A model generated the notes under the pieces. It saw only the letters and a list, made by a program, of their open reading frames with translations. It was not told the DNA's origin and made no database searches. Below are positions 36,807-50,424 of a DNA stretch of 64,000 nt, piece after piece (position 1 is the stretch's first letter; each line of letters starts with the position of its first letter). A program made the position numbers and the translations under genes. Origin of the DNA: Litomosoides sigmodontis (taxonomy: Eukaryota; Nematoda; Chromadorea; Rhabditida; Onchocercidae); contig OY718808.1 in NCBI GenBank assembly GCA_963070105.1, positions 5,743,738 through 5,807,737 of the forward strand. The letters run 5' to 3'.

Positions 36807-37435
36807 CTATACAATTACAGTTTCATATTGAGCAACTGGTGCTGATTGCAGTGGTTTGTTTTCTGGTGTTTCTGACTTTGGTAATGACATTTTCTTCACA
36901 GATAAATGAGCAGGCGTACGTAAATACTGCTTAAAATACATCTGTAACAAACAAGTATGTTTAAATTTTAGTGAAATTTAAACTAAACGTTAAATAGGAT
37001 TAATGAAATTGAGTTTACCTGCTCTGCGTTAAAATCAATTTTTATTGGAGGCAGTGAGTATTTTGGATGAAGATAATCACTCAATGGTGATTGCAGGTTA
37101 CATGACGAACATCTCCGGTCCAACTTTTCTGTTGATTCAGAAATTCGATGCGCACATTCTGCCGATAATCTAAACGATATTAAAATCTGATGTAATCAGC
37201 AAACTGCATGAAAATTATTGAAATACTAAGTGTTAAGGTAGGTAACTGACGAGCTAGAAATAATAGATTCGACATCGCCATATTTCGTGTTCCGTCTTGG
37301 TGACTTTACAGAGCAAAATGGAATTTCCTTCCGCGGATGAAACATCATCGGGATCAGAGTGCACCATCCCATGAAGAAGCCGATCAATACAACAGTGTAG
37401 ATGAAGAGAACAGATATTGTGATTAAAAGCAGCAT
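36807..37435 (-). CDS. Unrecognised small single-pass membrane protein
   Basis: Three exons join in phase (37251-37435, 37019-37169, 36807-36941) and encode about 156 residues from the first in-frame ATG. The first exon holds one long hydrophobic helix 'ITISVLFIYTVVLIGFFMGW' followed by a basic, Pro-containing stretch. The remainder is hydrophilic, with a CxxC ('RRCSSCNL'), Pro-rich 'HPKYSLPPIKI' and a C-terminus ending in Val-Ile-Val that could be a PDZ-binding tail. The exon-1 donor is GTCAGT; GTTACC two bases away would give a stop 15 codons on. The frame stays open for several codons above the chosen ATG, so an upstream exon may supply the true start. No family recognised; a nematode-restricted protein is likely. 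Confidence 0.6.
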
Positions 37436-39533
37436 ACAAATGTTGATAGTACTAATAACATCCCTGCTAGCCAAACCATATGCTTGCTTCTTCTCTCATT
37501 AATCCCATCCCTAAAACAAAAAGCAGATCATATTTTTATACGTGGTCATCACGCAAGATCACTTAGCACTTCCCACGACACACCGTTATTCAGAAGTTTA
37601 ACAAATCGGTGGAAGGCATGCATCATCATCTAATGAAGGAAAAACTTGTGCTAAAATGAACGATGGCTGGCGGTGGTCTGGTAAGTGTGAGGAAATTTCA
37701 CCGCCAAGTGGTGCAATAATTAAACCAAATGTCTGATATTAATCTAATAATCAATAAGATAACTTATCAGCACCAATACACTTATACTGAATGTTTACTT
37801 CCTTCCTCATTCTTCTCCGTCATTTGCTCCTTCCAGCGATAACAAGCATTTCTATACAGTAAGTGAAAGGGATGAAAAAGTGCCTTTCATAAGACACCAA
37901 CGCAAATGCCAAGCAGTTGAAAGAGTGCCGAATTAAATTTTGTTAGAGTAACAGAAAGGAGAATAGACCTGCTCGACAGGGTATTTTTAACTGAAGAAAA
38001 GTATAGGTTAAATTCTTCACTTCCTCAGTACCACTTTTTAGCTGAAGGGTTGCTGCAACTGATCACCGGAAATGTTTCCTATTAAATAAAATCATTATCG
38101 TAACAATTCGTTATTAATTCATGAAGTGAGAGGGATACCCAAGGTGGATTAAAAGGTGATATAATCAGAAGAATCTAAGATCGCTTGCTCTACGGTGAAA
38201 TCGTGATGGAAGCGCAAAGGGGGAAAAACGAAGAGTGCAGGAGTAAAAAGTCCATTGTCATAACTGATGTATCATTACAACATTTCACCGTAATTTCAAT
38301 CTTATTGATTTGAAACCTAAAATTCAAAATATGAGCTTAAAACTCCGAAATTTGAAGTCGCCTCGAAGTACTTCTTGCACCTAACATGACAAATTGCAAA
38401 AGTGCAACTAATGAATATTTATGAGAATGAGTTGAGTGTGATTCTAAACGTCTTTTGATAAACGAAGGCAAACAATTTTTTCATTCACTGATCTTTTTTC
38501 CCAATTCTTTCTGAATTTTATATCGCTTGAATGAAATTTCAAATGACAAAATATTTCATCATCCTACCGTTTGATGAAACGGTAAATTCAACAACAACTG
38601 TTTATAAGTATTGAAACGATAAGGGATATTATTAAGCAATGCTGACGAACACTTGCAAACATCCTAAGCACATCTTAATTTTTTTAACTAATTTCATTCT
38701 CAAAATATTTTTAAACTTTCAAAGTATTTTGATGAATTAATTGTTCTTCCCAGCAAAGCTATTTCGCTATTTTATACAAATAACCAATCAGCTAATTTAC
38801 GGTAATTTCTTGGAATAAGTCGTTAAGCAACAATTCATTAATTGAGAGAGTGCGTTATGCTCTTCAGAAGTGATTCGTTGAAGTCAAAAAGAAATGAAAT
38901 TGAATATCTTCTCGCAAAACAATTTACAACTGTTTTCGAGAAGGAAAATTATTGCAAGAAAGAGCTTTGAAAAGCTTTGCAAATGCATTTTGCAACGAAT
39001 TTTGAATCGAACTCAGAATTCGATAAAATTTCTAAATTTGACAAATAAGCAAACTGCTGATGTGGGTGATTGCAACGGATATCGTAATGCTCATTTCCGG
39101 ATCCAAGCTGATGAATGTCCCATAAGAGTGCAGCGAATGATGCTTAACAGATATGTTGTTGAGAGTATAATAAGATAATGAAGTGGAGGAGAAGTGATAC
39201 GCAGAAGTGAAACATGTGGTAGAATATGAGGAAAAACAATGGGAAGAGCAATTAGCTCTGATCGTGCAAACTGCCATCAAATGGCATCCTGCAAAATCTT
39301 CGCTTTAGCCTCCGAATTTTCAGACCTTCTGAAATCTTCAGCCTTCCTTCAGAAACCCTCGCTCTTCCAGAAGTACCAGCAACAAGCGAAGAGAACAACC
39401 GATAGGACGGATGGTACAAAGCATCAGTATGCGGAACACCGAGCACCAACAACATCGTGGCTGCGGCTACCTCTTTGTCTCTTCGAGAGACTCACTATCA
39501 TTAATCCATTTTTTGTTTCTATAAATATTGTTG

Positions 39534-39535
<2 letters not shown>

Positions 39536-39566
<31 letters not shown>
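39536..39566. repeat. (TC)n microsatellite
   Basis: Pure CT dinucleotide repeat of about 30 bp inside the gene-poor region. Confidence 0.95.
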
Positions 39567-39569
<3 letters not shown>

Positions 39570-42500
39570 TCCCCTTATTTACGTCATTCGTTTTCAGCGA
39601 CGCACTTGCGGAGTGGAAATGAAACATACACTATCGATATTACAGAAATAATTTCTGTATCACCGAATTGTTGTGGGAAGCGAAAGGAAAGCCGTGGAGA
39701 GAGTGAAATTGAGAAGCGAAGATAATTTAGGTGTGGGAAAATTTGATCTGTTCCATTTTAAATGATATAGAAAAGGATGGATCAAATTTCATTAGCCAAC
39801 GATGTGATGATGGTCGCTTATCGCCTCAACAGCAGCAGCTCACTGCAATAAGCAGAAAGGAATGGGAGTGACGGGGACGGACCGAGGCCAAAGATGGCTA
39901 ACGTATGCGATGTACGTCATCCGAGGAGGACAGGGCTTCACTGCTCGCGGTTCTCTTCCATGGCTTTACTAAATTTCGAATTATTGGAAGCGTTATTATA
40001 AGCCATCCATGCTTCAGCCAATCTTGCTGATGTCCACTTTAGCTTTAGATAAATTTTGAAAAGCTGTTCCAACTTGCGACCAAAATCGTAGAGAAGGCAT
40101 GTTCCCGTGTCCTTGCCAAATGAACGATTCTTCCAATTGCAATTTTGAAAAGCTTCACGTATCTCACTTCACACTAAATGACCAAAGACATGCATTTGAA
40201 AATATTCCCTTTAGAAGTTGCCAACTAACAGTTGTGAATTCCATCTCAAGCATCTTATTTTGCAAGAAGATTTTACCTCTTAAAGTTGTCAGTTCAAAGT
40301 ATACTGTGATTCAACTTATAGGAAAAATCAAAAATATGAAGTTTAAAGGACTACTTTGTAATGGTGAAGTCTTATTTACATTAAAGTTTACATTGATTTT
40401 TACGGAACAAAATTGATTGAAAAACGATCAAATGAAGAAAGCGATTGGAAATGAAGTAAAAAAATGAACGATCAAAATATGAAGTGAATAAGGGAAATGA
40501 TGAAAAAAAAATGATCTAATAATGAAGGACACGTGATATTCGCATAGAACTAAAAATCAAACAACAATTAAGTATTGTAAGTGAATTTCAATTCCATACT
40601 TTCCAACCTATTTCCATCGCAGTTCCCTGTCTCAGTGCCGATCCGATCCATTGACTGAATGGAAATATACTGCAATATCATAAATTTCCGAGTAATACGC
40701 TTGGAAAATATGACTAACGAATTAATCAAAAACCAATTGGACAAAAATTTCGTAAATAGAAATCGCAGAGGAAAGCCTTAAAGAGAGAAAAATATGTTTT
40801 CAAAAATTTGACATTTCTGGAAAAAAAAGCGAAGCACACCAGCGGTGGCTTTTTGCGGTGGATGGAGTGAGTGAGTGATATGCATCATCAGTTTCATCAT
40901 CAGGAATATTACGAGCCGTGTCACTCTACCAGTGAAATCCGCCCGATCACACTTCTTGTGACGTCAGCACAGCAACGAGAAATAGCAATATTTCATTTCA
41001 TTTATGATTAGGCGACATTATTGCCCTGGCTAATGGTGTCACATTAGCTAGCGATTAATAACACATTACGTTGGGCTGGGGCAATCGAAGGAGAGGAAAA
41101 GGAATAAGGCCGACACCTAACTTCGAAGACTAATTAATAAACAATGTTTTAAAAATGTTGCTATAAATTAAATTTTTAGTCATTTTTCCAACACCTAATG
41201 AAATTATTTATTAACTCTAAGAGGAAATCGAAAAATAATGGCATTAAATGTATAATTGTTGAAATAGAAACGATTTTTTAATATATATTTTTTTCTTCTT
41301 TTTCGATGCGACGAATTTTCCAGTGCTCTTTTCACTTCATATTCATCTCATTTCATTTCGAAGAGAATAAATGAGAAAATGATTTTACAGGAACTTTCAC
41401 AGTTCAATGCATGAGTATTTCCAACTTGCTATCTGTCCTTCATCGTCTCAACTTCACGCTAATTGTGGAAGATGAAATTCCCTTATTGCAACAAACCCAT
41501 CAGAAGACAATGAGGAAAAATCGATAGTCAGAAAATTATTTCAAAGAAAAAGAGATGCGAAATCAATAATTAGGTAGCAAATTTAATGAAATGGAAATTT
41601 TTTTTGAAGGGACAATGCAACTAACGGATTACTGTCAAATAATTCTACAAATTTCTTTCATTCATACATCACTTACTGTTATTTCAGAAGAAACAGTACG
41701 CTGATAGATTAAACATAAAAATACATTAAAACAACATAACAGTTTAGCTGCCGAATGCCCTAATCAATCAAAATGATTAGCTTTTACCCGCTATTTTGAA
41801 CAAAAAGGGAAAAAAACAAAGCGAAATTTTAATTTTAAAACGATTAGATCGTTTAAAAAATTTTTCAAGTGTGATGCAATTAGTAGAACTAATGAGCAAA
41901 CACAGTTCATTTGTTTTATGTTAAAACAGATAATTAATTTTCTTTACTAAGCAAAGAACAGCATGAGAGCACAGCGTAAAGTTCAATGAAATTAGAAGTA
42001 GAGAAAAAAACCGCGAACTTCAATAAGTTCCTGAATTTGATCGGGCTAATCTGACCAGTTATATTAAATGTAAGCACTAATGAATCCTTATTACGAGGAA
42101 AAAGTGGAGTAAAAAAGTTTTTAAATTTTGCAAAATTCATTTCGATATCCTTTAAAATTTATGAAACTTCAGTTTTATGATTAATTATTGATATTTCACT
42201 ATGAACATTTGCTGCGTGCAAAAAGGTGCCAGGTGAAAAAAAAAAAACTGTGGCACTAAGCATCAACTCTCAGAACATCTCACATCACTTGAAAAAAGAA
42301 TAGATATAATTGGAGGTTGAAAAATATGGTCTCAAAGTTAACGAAAAAAGAAAGCTTGTTTTTTTTTATTTTTTAACTCAATTTCAGCTATCCTATCCTT
42401 GTAATAACTTAGCGCATAATTTCCCTGAAATCTCAAGAAAAATCACCCAAAGATCTTCTTAATAACAGATCAATCAAATGAAATAAAAGAAAAGTGGCAA

Positions 42501-44949
42501 TGGCAATACGCTTGCTTAACTTTACAAATTTGCATAAATATCATTCACAGTGATGAGGAAATATCGAAGAATCGAAGGAGAATGATATCGTCGAAACAGT
42601 GAAAACAAACTGTAATAAAACAGCCTGGAAAGCAAAGATCTATCATAGCATTTATTATCCGTCACATTCATTTCTCGCAACGGTGATTAGCGCAAAATTC
42701 AAAAAATCATCATTTTTTTCCTCTTCCACTTTCCTGCACATAATTGAAATTTAGGGGAGGAAGATGATAACCACGAATATCCATCTCCTTTTGACGCAAC
42801 ACAGTTAACTTTAAATCACAAACAAGAACGATAGTGTACTGCGAGATTGTTTCACTAGCAGAAGGTGTCTTTTCTTTAGTGATTTGTTAAGTTATAAAAA
42901 AGAAATTTCCAATTAAAGTTTATTTCCAACTAATTAACGGATGTAATTGGGTGTTTGGCATAGAAGCTCTGCCATTTATTACTTCTCAACGTATTTCCTC
43001 TATAAAATATGAAATAATTCTTGTCGGTTAGTTGCCCAGGCATTTCCCATTACGGCCTTCTTCTCGGTCACTTAGCACTCTTCGGAAATAATCTTACAGA
43101 ACCTGTCTTACAACAGAGATACTGTTTCACTTTCAGCTACATGTACTACCATTCCAACTGCTAACTGATTAACATTTCGACATTTTGCAGCCTACCCAGC
43201 GCAACACTTCATACTGATAATGATACTATCGAAAACCAATGCATTTAGGAAGTTTCCCATAACCAATGACTCATCTTCCGGCTCAATTCGATGAGATTTT
43301 GAAATATAACTTTGAGATTTCAACATTTCAGAAAGCTATTAATATTTTAGAGGAAAGAAAGTTACACAATTTTGCATTAGTAAATGAATTATCATATTGG
43401 ATGTTCCAACAGAGAGATAGCAAGAGGGAGGGAGAGAAGTTTAGAATAATAAAATTGCAAAGCTGTGATCCGATCAAACTGGTACGTCATCCCATCGACG
43501 TTAATTAATAGAAATATTTGTTAAAATGGAGATCTTTCTTTTTTGCTCTCAACGTACATTGATAGCTACTGCTATTAATTGTCTTTCGCAGTGGCATCTG
43601 TTGACATTCATTTTCCCAATCGACGAAATCTGAGAATTCCCCAATAACATTAGGAGCGAATAAAGTTCTCAAGGCTAAACTGCTTATCAAAAGCAACTGT
43701 TACAATGGGAAGTGTGAAGATGCCCATAATTCATTGTTTAAAATATCGAGCGTTCGTTGAGCAGCTCAACCTGCCAGTAGCGCTTTTCTTACGAGGTAAC
43801 TTTTATCATAACATCATTCATCTCTAAAATTAAGTCATATTGTTAAACAACACACGCCGACATTTTGAAAGTAGCAGGAACTATTTATAGCACAAATCAA
43901 AATGTACGAAAAAAAAGCTTCGCATGAGCGACAAGTTGTTCTTGCTGCATTACACATGGAAGACCCAAGAAAGCATCACATAATGTGACCTTTAAATTTT
44001 TTAAAATTTCCACTCATTTAATAGATAAATGTCGAAATCACTAATAGTGGGAATACCACTGCATAAGCAACTTCAATTAGCAGGAAAATTATGTTTCAGT
44101 GGTGAAATTGCTGGGTCGGCAAACTTCTTATGTAAACATGCAAAACAATATTTTTTCGCAGTGATTACGGGATGTAAAATATCACACAGCAGCTAAGTGA
44201 TGAAATGAAAGTTAAAAATTTTAACTGAAGTGGTGCATTCAGCAGTTCAGCTAAATTTCCAAAAGCTGAAAGCACCGGATCCTGCGTCAACTTCAGTGGA
44301 TTATTTCAATAAGTAACAACAGGAAGACAAAACTTCTAAAGTGACTTAAATAACAAAACATTTGAAGAGGAAGAAGGAATGCATTGTCTTATTAGTCCTA
44401 CTGAACAGTTCATGACAGTGTAATACTACAAGAAATCGATCACTGAAACTGAATTTCTGACCAGCAACAATTAAAAAGGATAGATTGCAGCAGTGCTATA
44501 GAAGCACCATCACTCCTCTGCTGACCATCTGGCCTAATTAATCTCACTGCTCGGTTGTACTGCTAAACAATGGGCAATTTGAACTATAAATTAGGACCTT
44601 TGAACAGTGGCTGTGATCAGTGTGAATGAAGATTTGAAGAGCCTTTAGCGCAGAAAAAGAAGAAAATGAAGATAATTAAAACTGTCCTTTACCACACAAC
44701 ATTGCTTCGCCTCAACACATCTACCAGTCAGTTGTTTCTAATATTTCACAATTAAATTATCTATGACAAATAATAATTGTTTAATTGAAACAAACTGACA
44801 AAAGTAGCAAGGAACTTAAGGAAAATATTAATGACAATGTCCACCTGCACAATGAAGAAATCAGTCATCAACGTCACAAGGTTCATTAATGTTTCTGTGG
44901 TGACTGAATGTTTCTTGAATATTTAAAGACAAGGTGATATGAAAATGCA

Positions 44950-44974
44950 GAGGGAGAGGGAGAGAGAGAGAGAG
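44950..44974. repeat. (GA)n-rich microsatellite
   Basis: GGGAGA units grading into a GA dinucleotide run of about 25 bp. Confidence 0.9.
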
Positions 44975-46858
44975 TGGATAGCGATAAAGCGAAATCGCAT
45001 TTCAAAGATCTGATCAGAGATTGTCCATTTTGAAAGGTCTAAGGGTTCAAAAATCAGCAGACTGTCGCGTCGGATGGGAAAGATCAAAAAATCAATAAGT
45101 GAGCTGTCTCTTCAATATATATCGAAACAACTTAGTTTACTTAACTGCATGACTTGTCTACGGAAAGCTCGATAGGGAATTAGGAGAATTCCAGTCTGTT
45201 CGAGTTGATCCTATTTACCGTTTTCTTTTGTGAAATTCAATATTTTTCTCGGGACGTATCGATTCAAACGGTCTTCACGACCTTTGCTGCTTGCAATTTA
45301 ATCAAAACACATGCTGAATGGAAGACTTATTTCCTTTGTTGTTTGCGAAGAAAAATAGTTGGTTGTAAATCTTCTCCTACAAGAGATTTGCAAATATAGT
45401 CGATAACAAAGGTCAGATAGATAACGACGTGAAGATTAACTCGACCACAATAACGTTAGCAACATACATCTCCGATGACAGATCTTTCCCGTGTCCCTCG
45501 ATACTTTCGCGCGTAATACAGCACGAAAAATAACCTTCAAGCTAAATTTTATTAATGTTTTCTTCAATAATTGAAAATTATGTGTGATGGAACCGACCAG
45601 AAATTCAGTCAACTGAAACACTCCATTTAACAGCCTTTATCGTGATTAAGGAAAGATTCTCCTTCATCTACCGAAAAATATTTTTATGAAAAGCTGCCAA
45701 ATGAGTGAGTTGTATAAAAGAAATTTTTTAAAAAAAAATCATTTTTCCGGCTTAAATTTAAAGATATGGACGGAAAGAGCACTGGATCCACAACTGGAAC
45801 CGTTGCCAATCATTTGGTAGGCACACTTCGACAGTAAAACATTCCTGTGAAATGTCAGAGGCGGAACAACAAGAATGCGCATTACTACCACTTAAAATTT
45901 TGATCGCACTGGCATGTGTTAGTCAACAACGAAATACGAAAGAAATGTTTATTTAAAAAACAAAAGTGAGGAGCTGCGAATATTCGAAAGTTGTTTCTTC
46001 TGAACAGTTAGCTACGAAATGCTAATATAACAACTGCGGTATATCCAGTTGGCATCTAAAATTACTGGATGATATTACAAAACCAGTGAAGCTGAATCCC
46101 AAAGCATAGACGGCAACAGCAAGCAATGCCTCAGCATCTCCTAGAGAATTGTAAGTGCGGAACATATCATTCCTGTAAAAGGCATGCTAGAAGCAATTCA
46201 AAACAATACATGCCTTACCAAGAACCAAGACAAACGATATGGCTTTATATAAAGCTCAGAAAATAACTTTATTAACGTTCCTAACATGAGAACTCCATTT
46301 TCGAATTTTTAAAGATTTTAATTTTACAGTATGCATTAAACCCTTATGGCATTGTTTTGATTCATTTTAAATGCGGCAGAGAAATACTCCCACCAAAAAA
46401 ATCTCGGGTGTCCATTTTTTCTTCCTTACAGTCATATGACGTCATAATAACGAAAGCATGTAATAACACCAACAAAATTCCAAACTCCAAAGGAATCGAG
46501 ATCAAAACGAAATCATGTATTTATACCTGTGCTGGCTGTAAGTGTAAAACACTCGTATTTCTTTATTAATCCCGAAATGTGCACTATGTAACTGCAGCAA
46601 AATGACATCCGCGATATTTTTACTGGCATGAATTTAAGCAACAAATTTGTATGATCTCCAGCATAAATATGAAAAATATTCATACAAAGAGTTTCAAGTT
46701 TTACCATTGTAATAAAACATTCCGCAACATATTTGGAACTATACTTCTAAATTGAATTTCGGAAAAGCTTGAAAAATGTCACAGAAAAAGAAAGAATAGG
46801 AAATCCATGGCATATTTGTTTATAAAATGACCATTTAAAAGGTGGTAAAGAACAAAGG

Positions 46859-49403
46859 TCAAAAGATATGCATTCCAAATCCAAATGTCCTCATTATGTT
46901 CTGGATATAAAAACGATGCAGACCGCTCTCTGTAGTATCATATTCCGTCGACGGGATGCCTGTTGCAACCACTTCTAGTGTCGTACTATCCCTCTGGAAA
47001 ATGAACAATGCAATAACTAAAAAAATTTGTTTCAAACTGTTTTAGAATTATCGCACTCAATCATATTCTAGGGTTGAAATATGACTCGGAAAAAATTTTT
47101 CCTTGTGTTTAAATAACAATGAACATTTACTGAAAATATTACGCCGAATTAAAGGCCCGAAGGCAAAACTGATTTGTGTGCTCATAACAAAGTATCTAAA
47201 CTTTGCTGAAAAATTACATTTAAAATGTCTGAAAGGCAGAAATTGCAAGAATGCACGACTATGAAGTTTGAATATGCAAATAACATTGCAACTCAAGCAA
47301 ACTGCTGTGCACATTACTTCTGAAATATATGTGTAAAATTCGCAAACCTCATCTTTCAATCTGAAGATAACACTTGCGAAACATCCCGGTGGATAAGTTT
47401 TCAAGCGCCACTTCATTGCAAGTTCCTTACACGGCTCCTGAAGAACTACTTTACTCTGATTATTGCTAAATAATTATCTTATGCTGGTTAAAATTCTTAG
47501 ATAGGCGATACAGTTAGCAAACAAGCAAAATTAACTTAAAAAAGCATTAAAACGAGTATATGGTCGAAAGTTAAGATAAAAATTGAACAAAGTGAGATAG
47601 TTCAAATCCCAATCGAAATTCGATTAAAACTCGACAATTTTCCCAATGAAGAAATAAAAATTTATATGAGCTTACGATTTTAACAAATTCACCCGCAACC
47701 ATGCCACCAAATAATGTAAAAGCGCCTTGAGGCTTGAGATCAAGCTTTGCGTCATTGTTTGACCATTTCTTTACCAGCTGTAACAATTAAAATCTTCAAG
47801 CATCATACCTGCAAAAAAAGCAATGACGTAAGAAGGCATGAAAAATATACCTCAATTGCTGTAAGTACTTCCCACAGCTGATCTGGCTGAACTTTGAATG
47901 ATTCCGAAAATGATAAACTTTTAACGTCAACGTTGACAGCTGAAAAATGCACTTCAAAACTGACATGCAAAATCCATTGGTTCAATAACTCGAAGATATG
48001 AAGATTGAATAATGGTGTATTTACAATTAACAAACTTAAGTACAAGGAACTTGGAAAAAATTGGAAACTTACGCGTAGATCCCGTTGGGTCGTTGCCAGC
48101 ACTGGTTACCTGCAAAACATAAACATTGAACAAGCGATACTCAAAGCACTCAAAAATGCATATTAGACCGATTATCTTAGTAGCTACGCTTTAAACATAA
48201 AACAGCGAGATTACGCACGAAGGAGATCCCATAAAAGAAAGTAGGATTCAAATAAAAACAGCACCACATGGTCTTGGAATGCCTTCTTGTCAACATGCTG
48301 CTGCCCAACAGTAGTTTTCCCCTTCGAAACCACTTGTGGTTTTGCGCGATCAGTCGGTAATATTAAGCCTTTGCTGAATTCTTCCTTCAATTCCCGAATA
48401 TAAACAGCTAACTGTTTACGTAAGAATGCAGCTACTTCATTATTCAAAAGATGTCTTATTCGATCTTCATGAGGTCCAGTAGTACTGATTGAGGGAGTTA
48501 TCTAAACATTACTAGGTGCAGAAAATTCGGATTGCAGCTTTTTAAAAAGTAAACCACACATACACCATGACACCCCATAAAACAATAAAATAACTAATAA
48601 GTACAAACAATAAAAAGAGAATAAGTAAAAAGAAATGTCAAAGTACATCCACTTCGCTAGCTTCATTTTCATCGCTTAAATTCGGTATTTCAATATGTCC
48701 TTCATAATCGATGTCAGAACCAGCAATTTTGACTGCAAAATTATAGTACAAATAAAAAAGTACAAACAAAAACGTGAGACTGCTCAAAAACATAAGTAGT
48801 CACAAATTAAACATATCCTTTAAAGATTTGAGCGAAAATTTCGGAGACCTGAATTACTTGCAGTCACTACCAAAAATACCTTCAAAAGTTAATTCGATGA
48901 TCCACTCGAAAAGGAAAATTAATTTAGCTTTTCGATTGTTTGCTGTTGCCTCGCCGTCCAATTTTTTAAGTTCCTTAAATATGACGACAGTTGAACCATT
49001 TTCATACTTCTGCCCTTCTAACAGTTCTTTCAAGCGCTGTTTTGACCAAGGTGTTGCATTCTTCTCGGTCCTATAATATTCTTCAAAGAAATTGTCATTT
49101 GGATGCATCCCTATTCTGACAACCTCCAATAAGATCACTCTTCTATAACGGTAGTAAGTAAATGAGTTTTTCTTCTTGCGAGGAAGATAATCCTCTCAGA
49201 TACCACTGTTCTTCCTGACGTAAAAATTCAATTAATTTGATGAGAACGACAATGTTTTCATATTCTAAATCCAACCTATTCATTTGTAGATAACAAAAAA
49301 TAAAGAGCAAAACTATGATTTACCAGTGCCAGTTATTGACATTAACAGCGTCCGGACGTTCCTCCACAATCCATCGCGGATCACCCTCACCCCACTTAGC
49401 CAT
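46859..49403 (-). CDS. ahsa-1: Activator of Hsp90 ATPase (AHSA1)
   Basis: Nine exons (49324-49403, 48880-49070, 48647-48732, 48268-48501, 48073-48109, 47851-47939, 47676-47777, 47348-47437, 46859-46993) give 347 residues, close to the usual AHSA1 length. AHSA1 is a cytosolic co-chaperone whose N-terminal domain binds the Hsp90 middle segment and speeds its ATPase. The N-terminus 'MAKWGEGDPRWIVEERPDA' and 'VNNWHWTEKNATPWS' is the family signature; the central linker is charged; the C-terminal SRPBCC-type domain runs from 'VDVKSLSFSESFKVQPDQLW' through 'FTLFGGMVAGEFVKI', 'AMKWRLKTYPPG' to the classic ending 'RTFGFGMHIF'. A TTATTTCTAG acceptor (49439) lies 36 bp above the ATG. It follows PARP-1 on the same strand with about 1.0 kb between stop and start, so shared transcription is possible. 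Confidence 0.96.
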
Positions 49404-50424
49404 CGCAAGAAGCAGATGGAAATCAGTGATACACTATTCTAGAAATAATAATCAGCTTAAAACGGAAGGCCGCCTTGAATCCTAAACTAATGGATTAATT
49501 TGAAGTACACCTCACCCCTCAAGGACACACACACACACACATACACACACACACATAGAAACATCACACCCAAACAGTGCATTGCAACCATTCTATCCTT
49601 CCCCCGATCTTCTAGAAGGCTCTGGAAATTATGCAACAATATGAAAATACGCCATCCCAAGGAAAAAGTAATGACAGCAGGCAATGATCAGCCTCTCTCA
49701 CAAAAGAAAGGTCAGGAGCTGGGCTTTGTTGGAACCTAACCTAGAGGTGTGCAAGTAAGCTCGAAGATTTTCAAGTGAATGCTTCACAAAAATTCACACA
49801 ATGGAATTATTGAGTTGGGACATGTGCGCAAAAAACTAGCCTTACTGCGGCATTTAACTACAATGATATTAACATAATCGCAATATAAATTGACTACTTA
49901 TTAACAACTTCTACGAATGGTTCCGATACAAGCCCACTTGATCTTTCAGACTATTTAAACCTCAGCAGGTCCACACTGAATAGTAGTCCACTGGTTATAA
50001 CACTGCAGTTTTAAAAACAAATTTAGACGAAACTTTATTAACTCGAAATTCCAAAATAAAATAGCAGGCACTAACGCTGATATGATTAATAGCCAAGAAA
50101 AGGAACAAAAAACAAAAACTCCACTAAAAATGTCAAGACATATGAGGAAGCCATTAATTCACAAAAAGATGCCACGAGATTGATCAGGACTTCGTTAAAG
50201 TGTTGGAGATTTTGAAAATTCAGAAAAGAGATGATACGAACTTAGCTCGCACCAAGTATTTGATCTGAACCTGAGCAACATCGTAAACAACAAACCTGTA
50301 ACCAGCTAATTATTATTCTCAAAATAAACACGTAAGCCTAAATTAAGAAATATGTAAGAATAATTTCTGTTGACTCCGGTATCTGTTGCTTGAGGGAAGC
50401 ATAGAATAGGATTGGCAAATACTT
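49404..50424. other. Intercistronic region PARP-1 to AHSA1
   Basis: 1,021 bp between the PARP-1 stop and the AHSA1 start, same strand. It contains a CA/GT microsatellite (49525-49556), an AATAAA on the minus strand near 50034-50039, and a good 3' splice site just above AHSA1 that could accept a spliced leader. No gene seen. Confidence 0.6.
49525..49556. repeat. (CA)n microsatellite
   Basis: CA dinucleotide run of about 32 bp with one ATA interruption, between PARP-1 and AHSA1. Confidence 0.95.

Larger units (their letters stand above)
37436..46858. other. 9.4-kb region without recognisable genes
   Basis: AT-rich sequence on both strands without any exon that joins into a recognisable protein. 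A TC microsatellite (39536-39566) and a GA microsatellite (44950-44974) occur. The longest open frames (39239-39622, 40099-40416, 43266-43508, 47057-47416 on the other strand partly overlapping AHSA1) are low in recognisable motifs and are not called. This stretch is upstream of the small membrane-protein gene and may hold its far upstream exons or regulatory sequence. Confidence 0.55.

Noticed and set aside
39239..39622. 127-residue plus-strand open frame
   Set aside because: It runs into the TC microsatellite (Leu-Ser repeat), has no domain, and an antisense frame of similar length exists.
40099..40416. 105-residue open frame starting with ATG
   Set aside because: No motif, no splice or leader acceptor context and typical of chance frames in a long AT-rich stretch; kept as unannotated.
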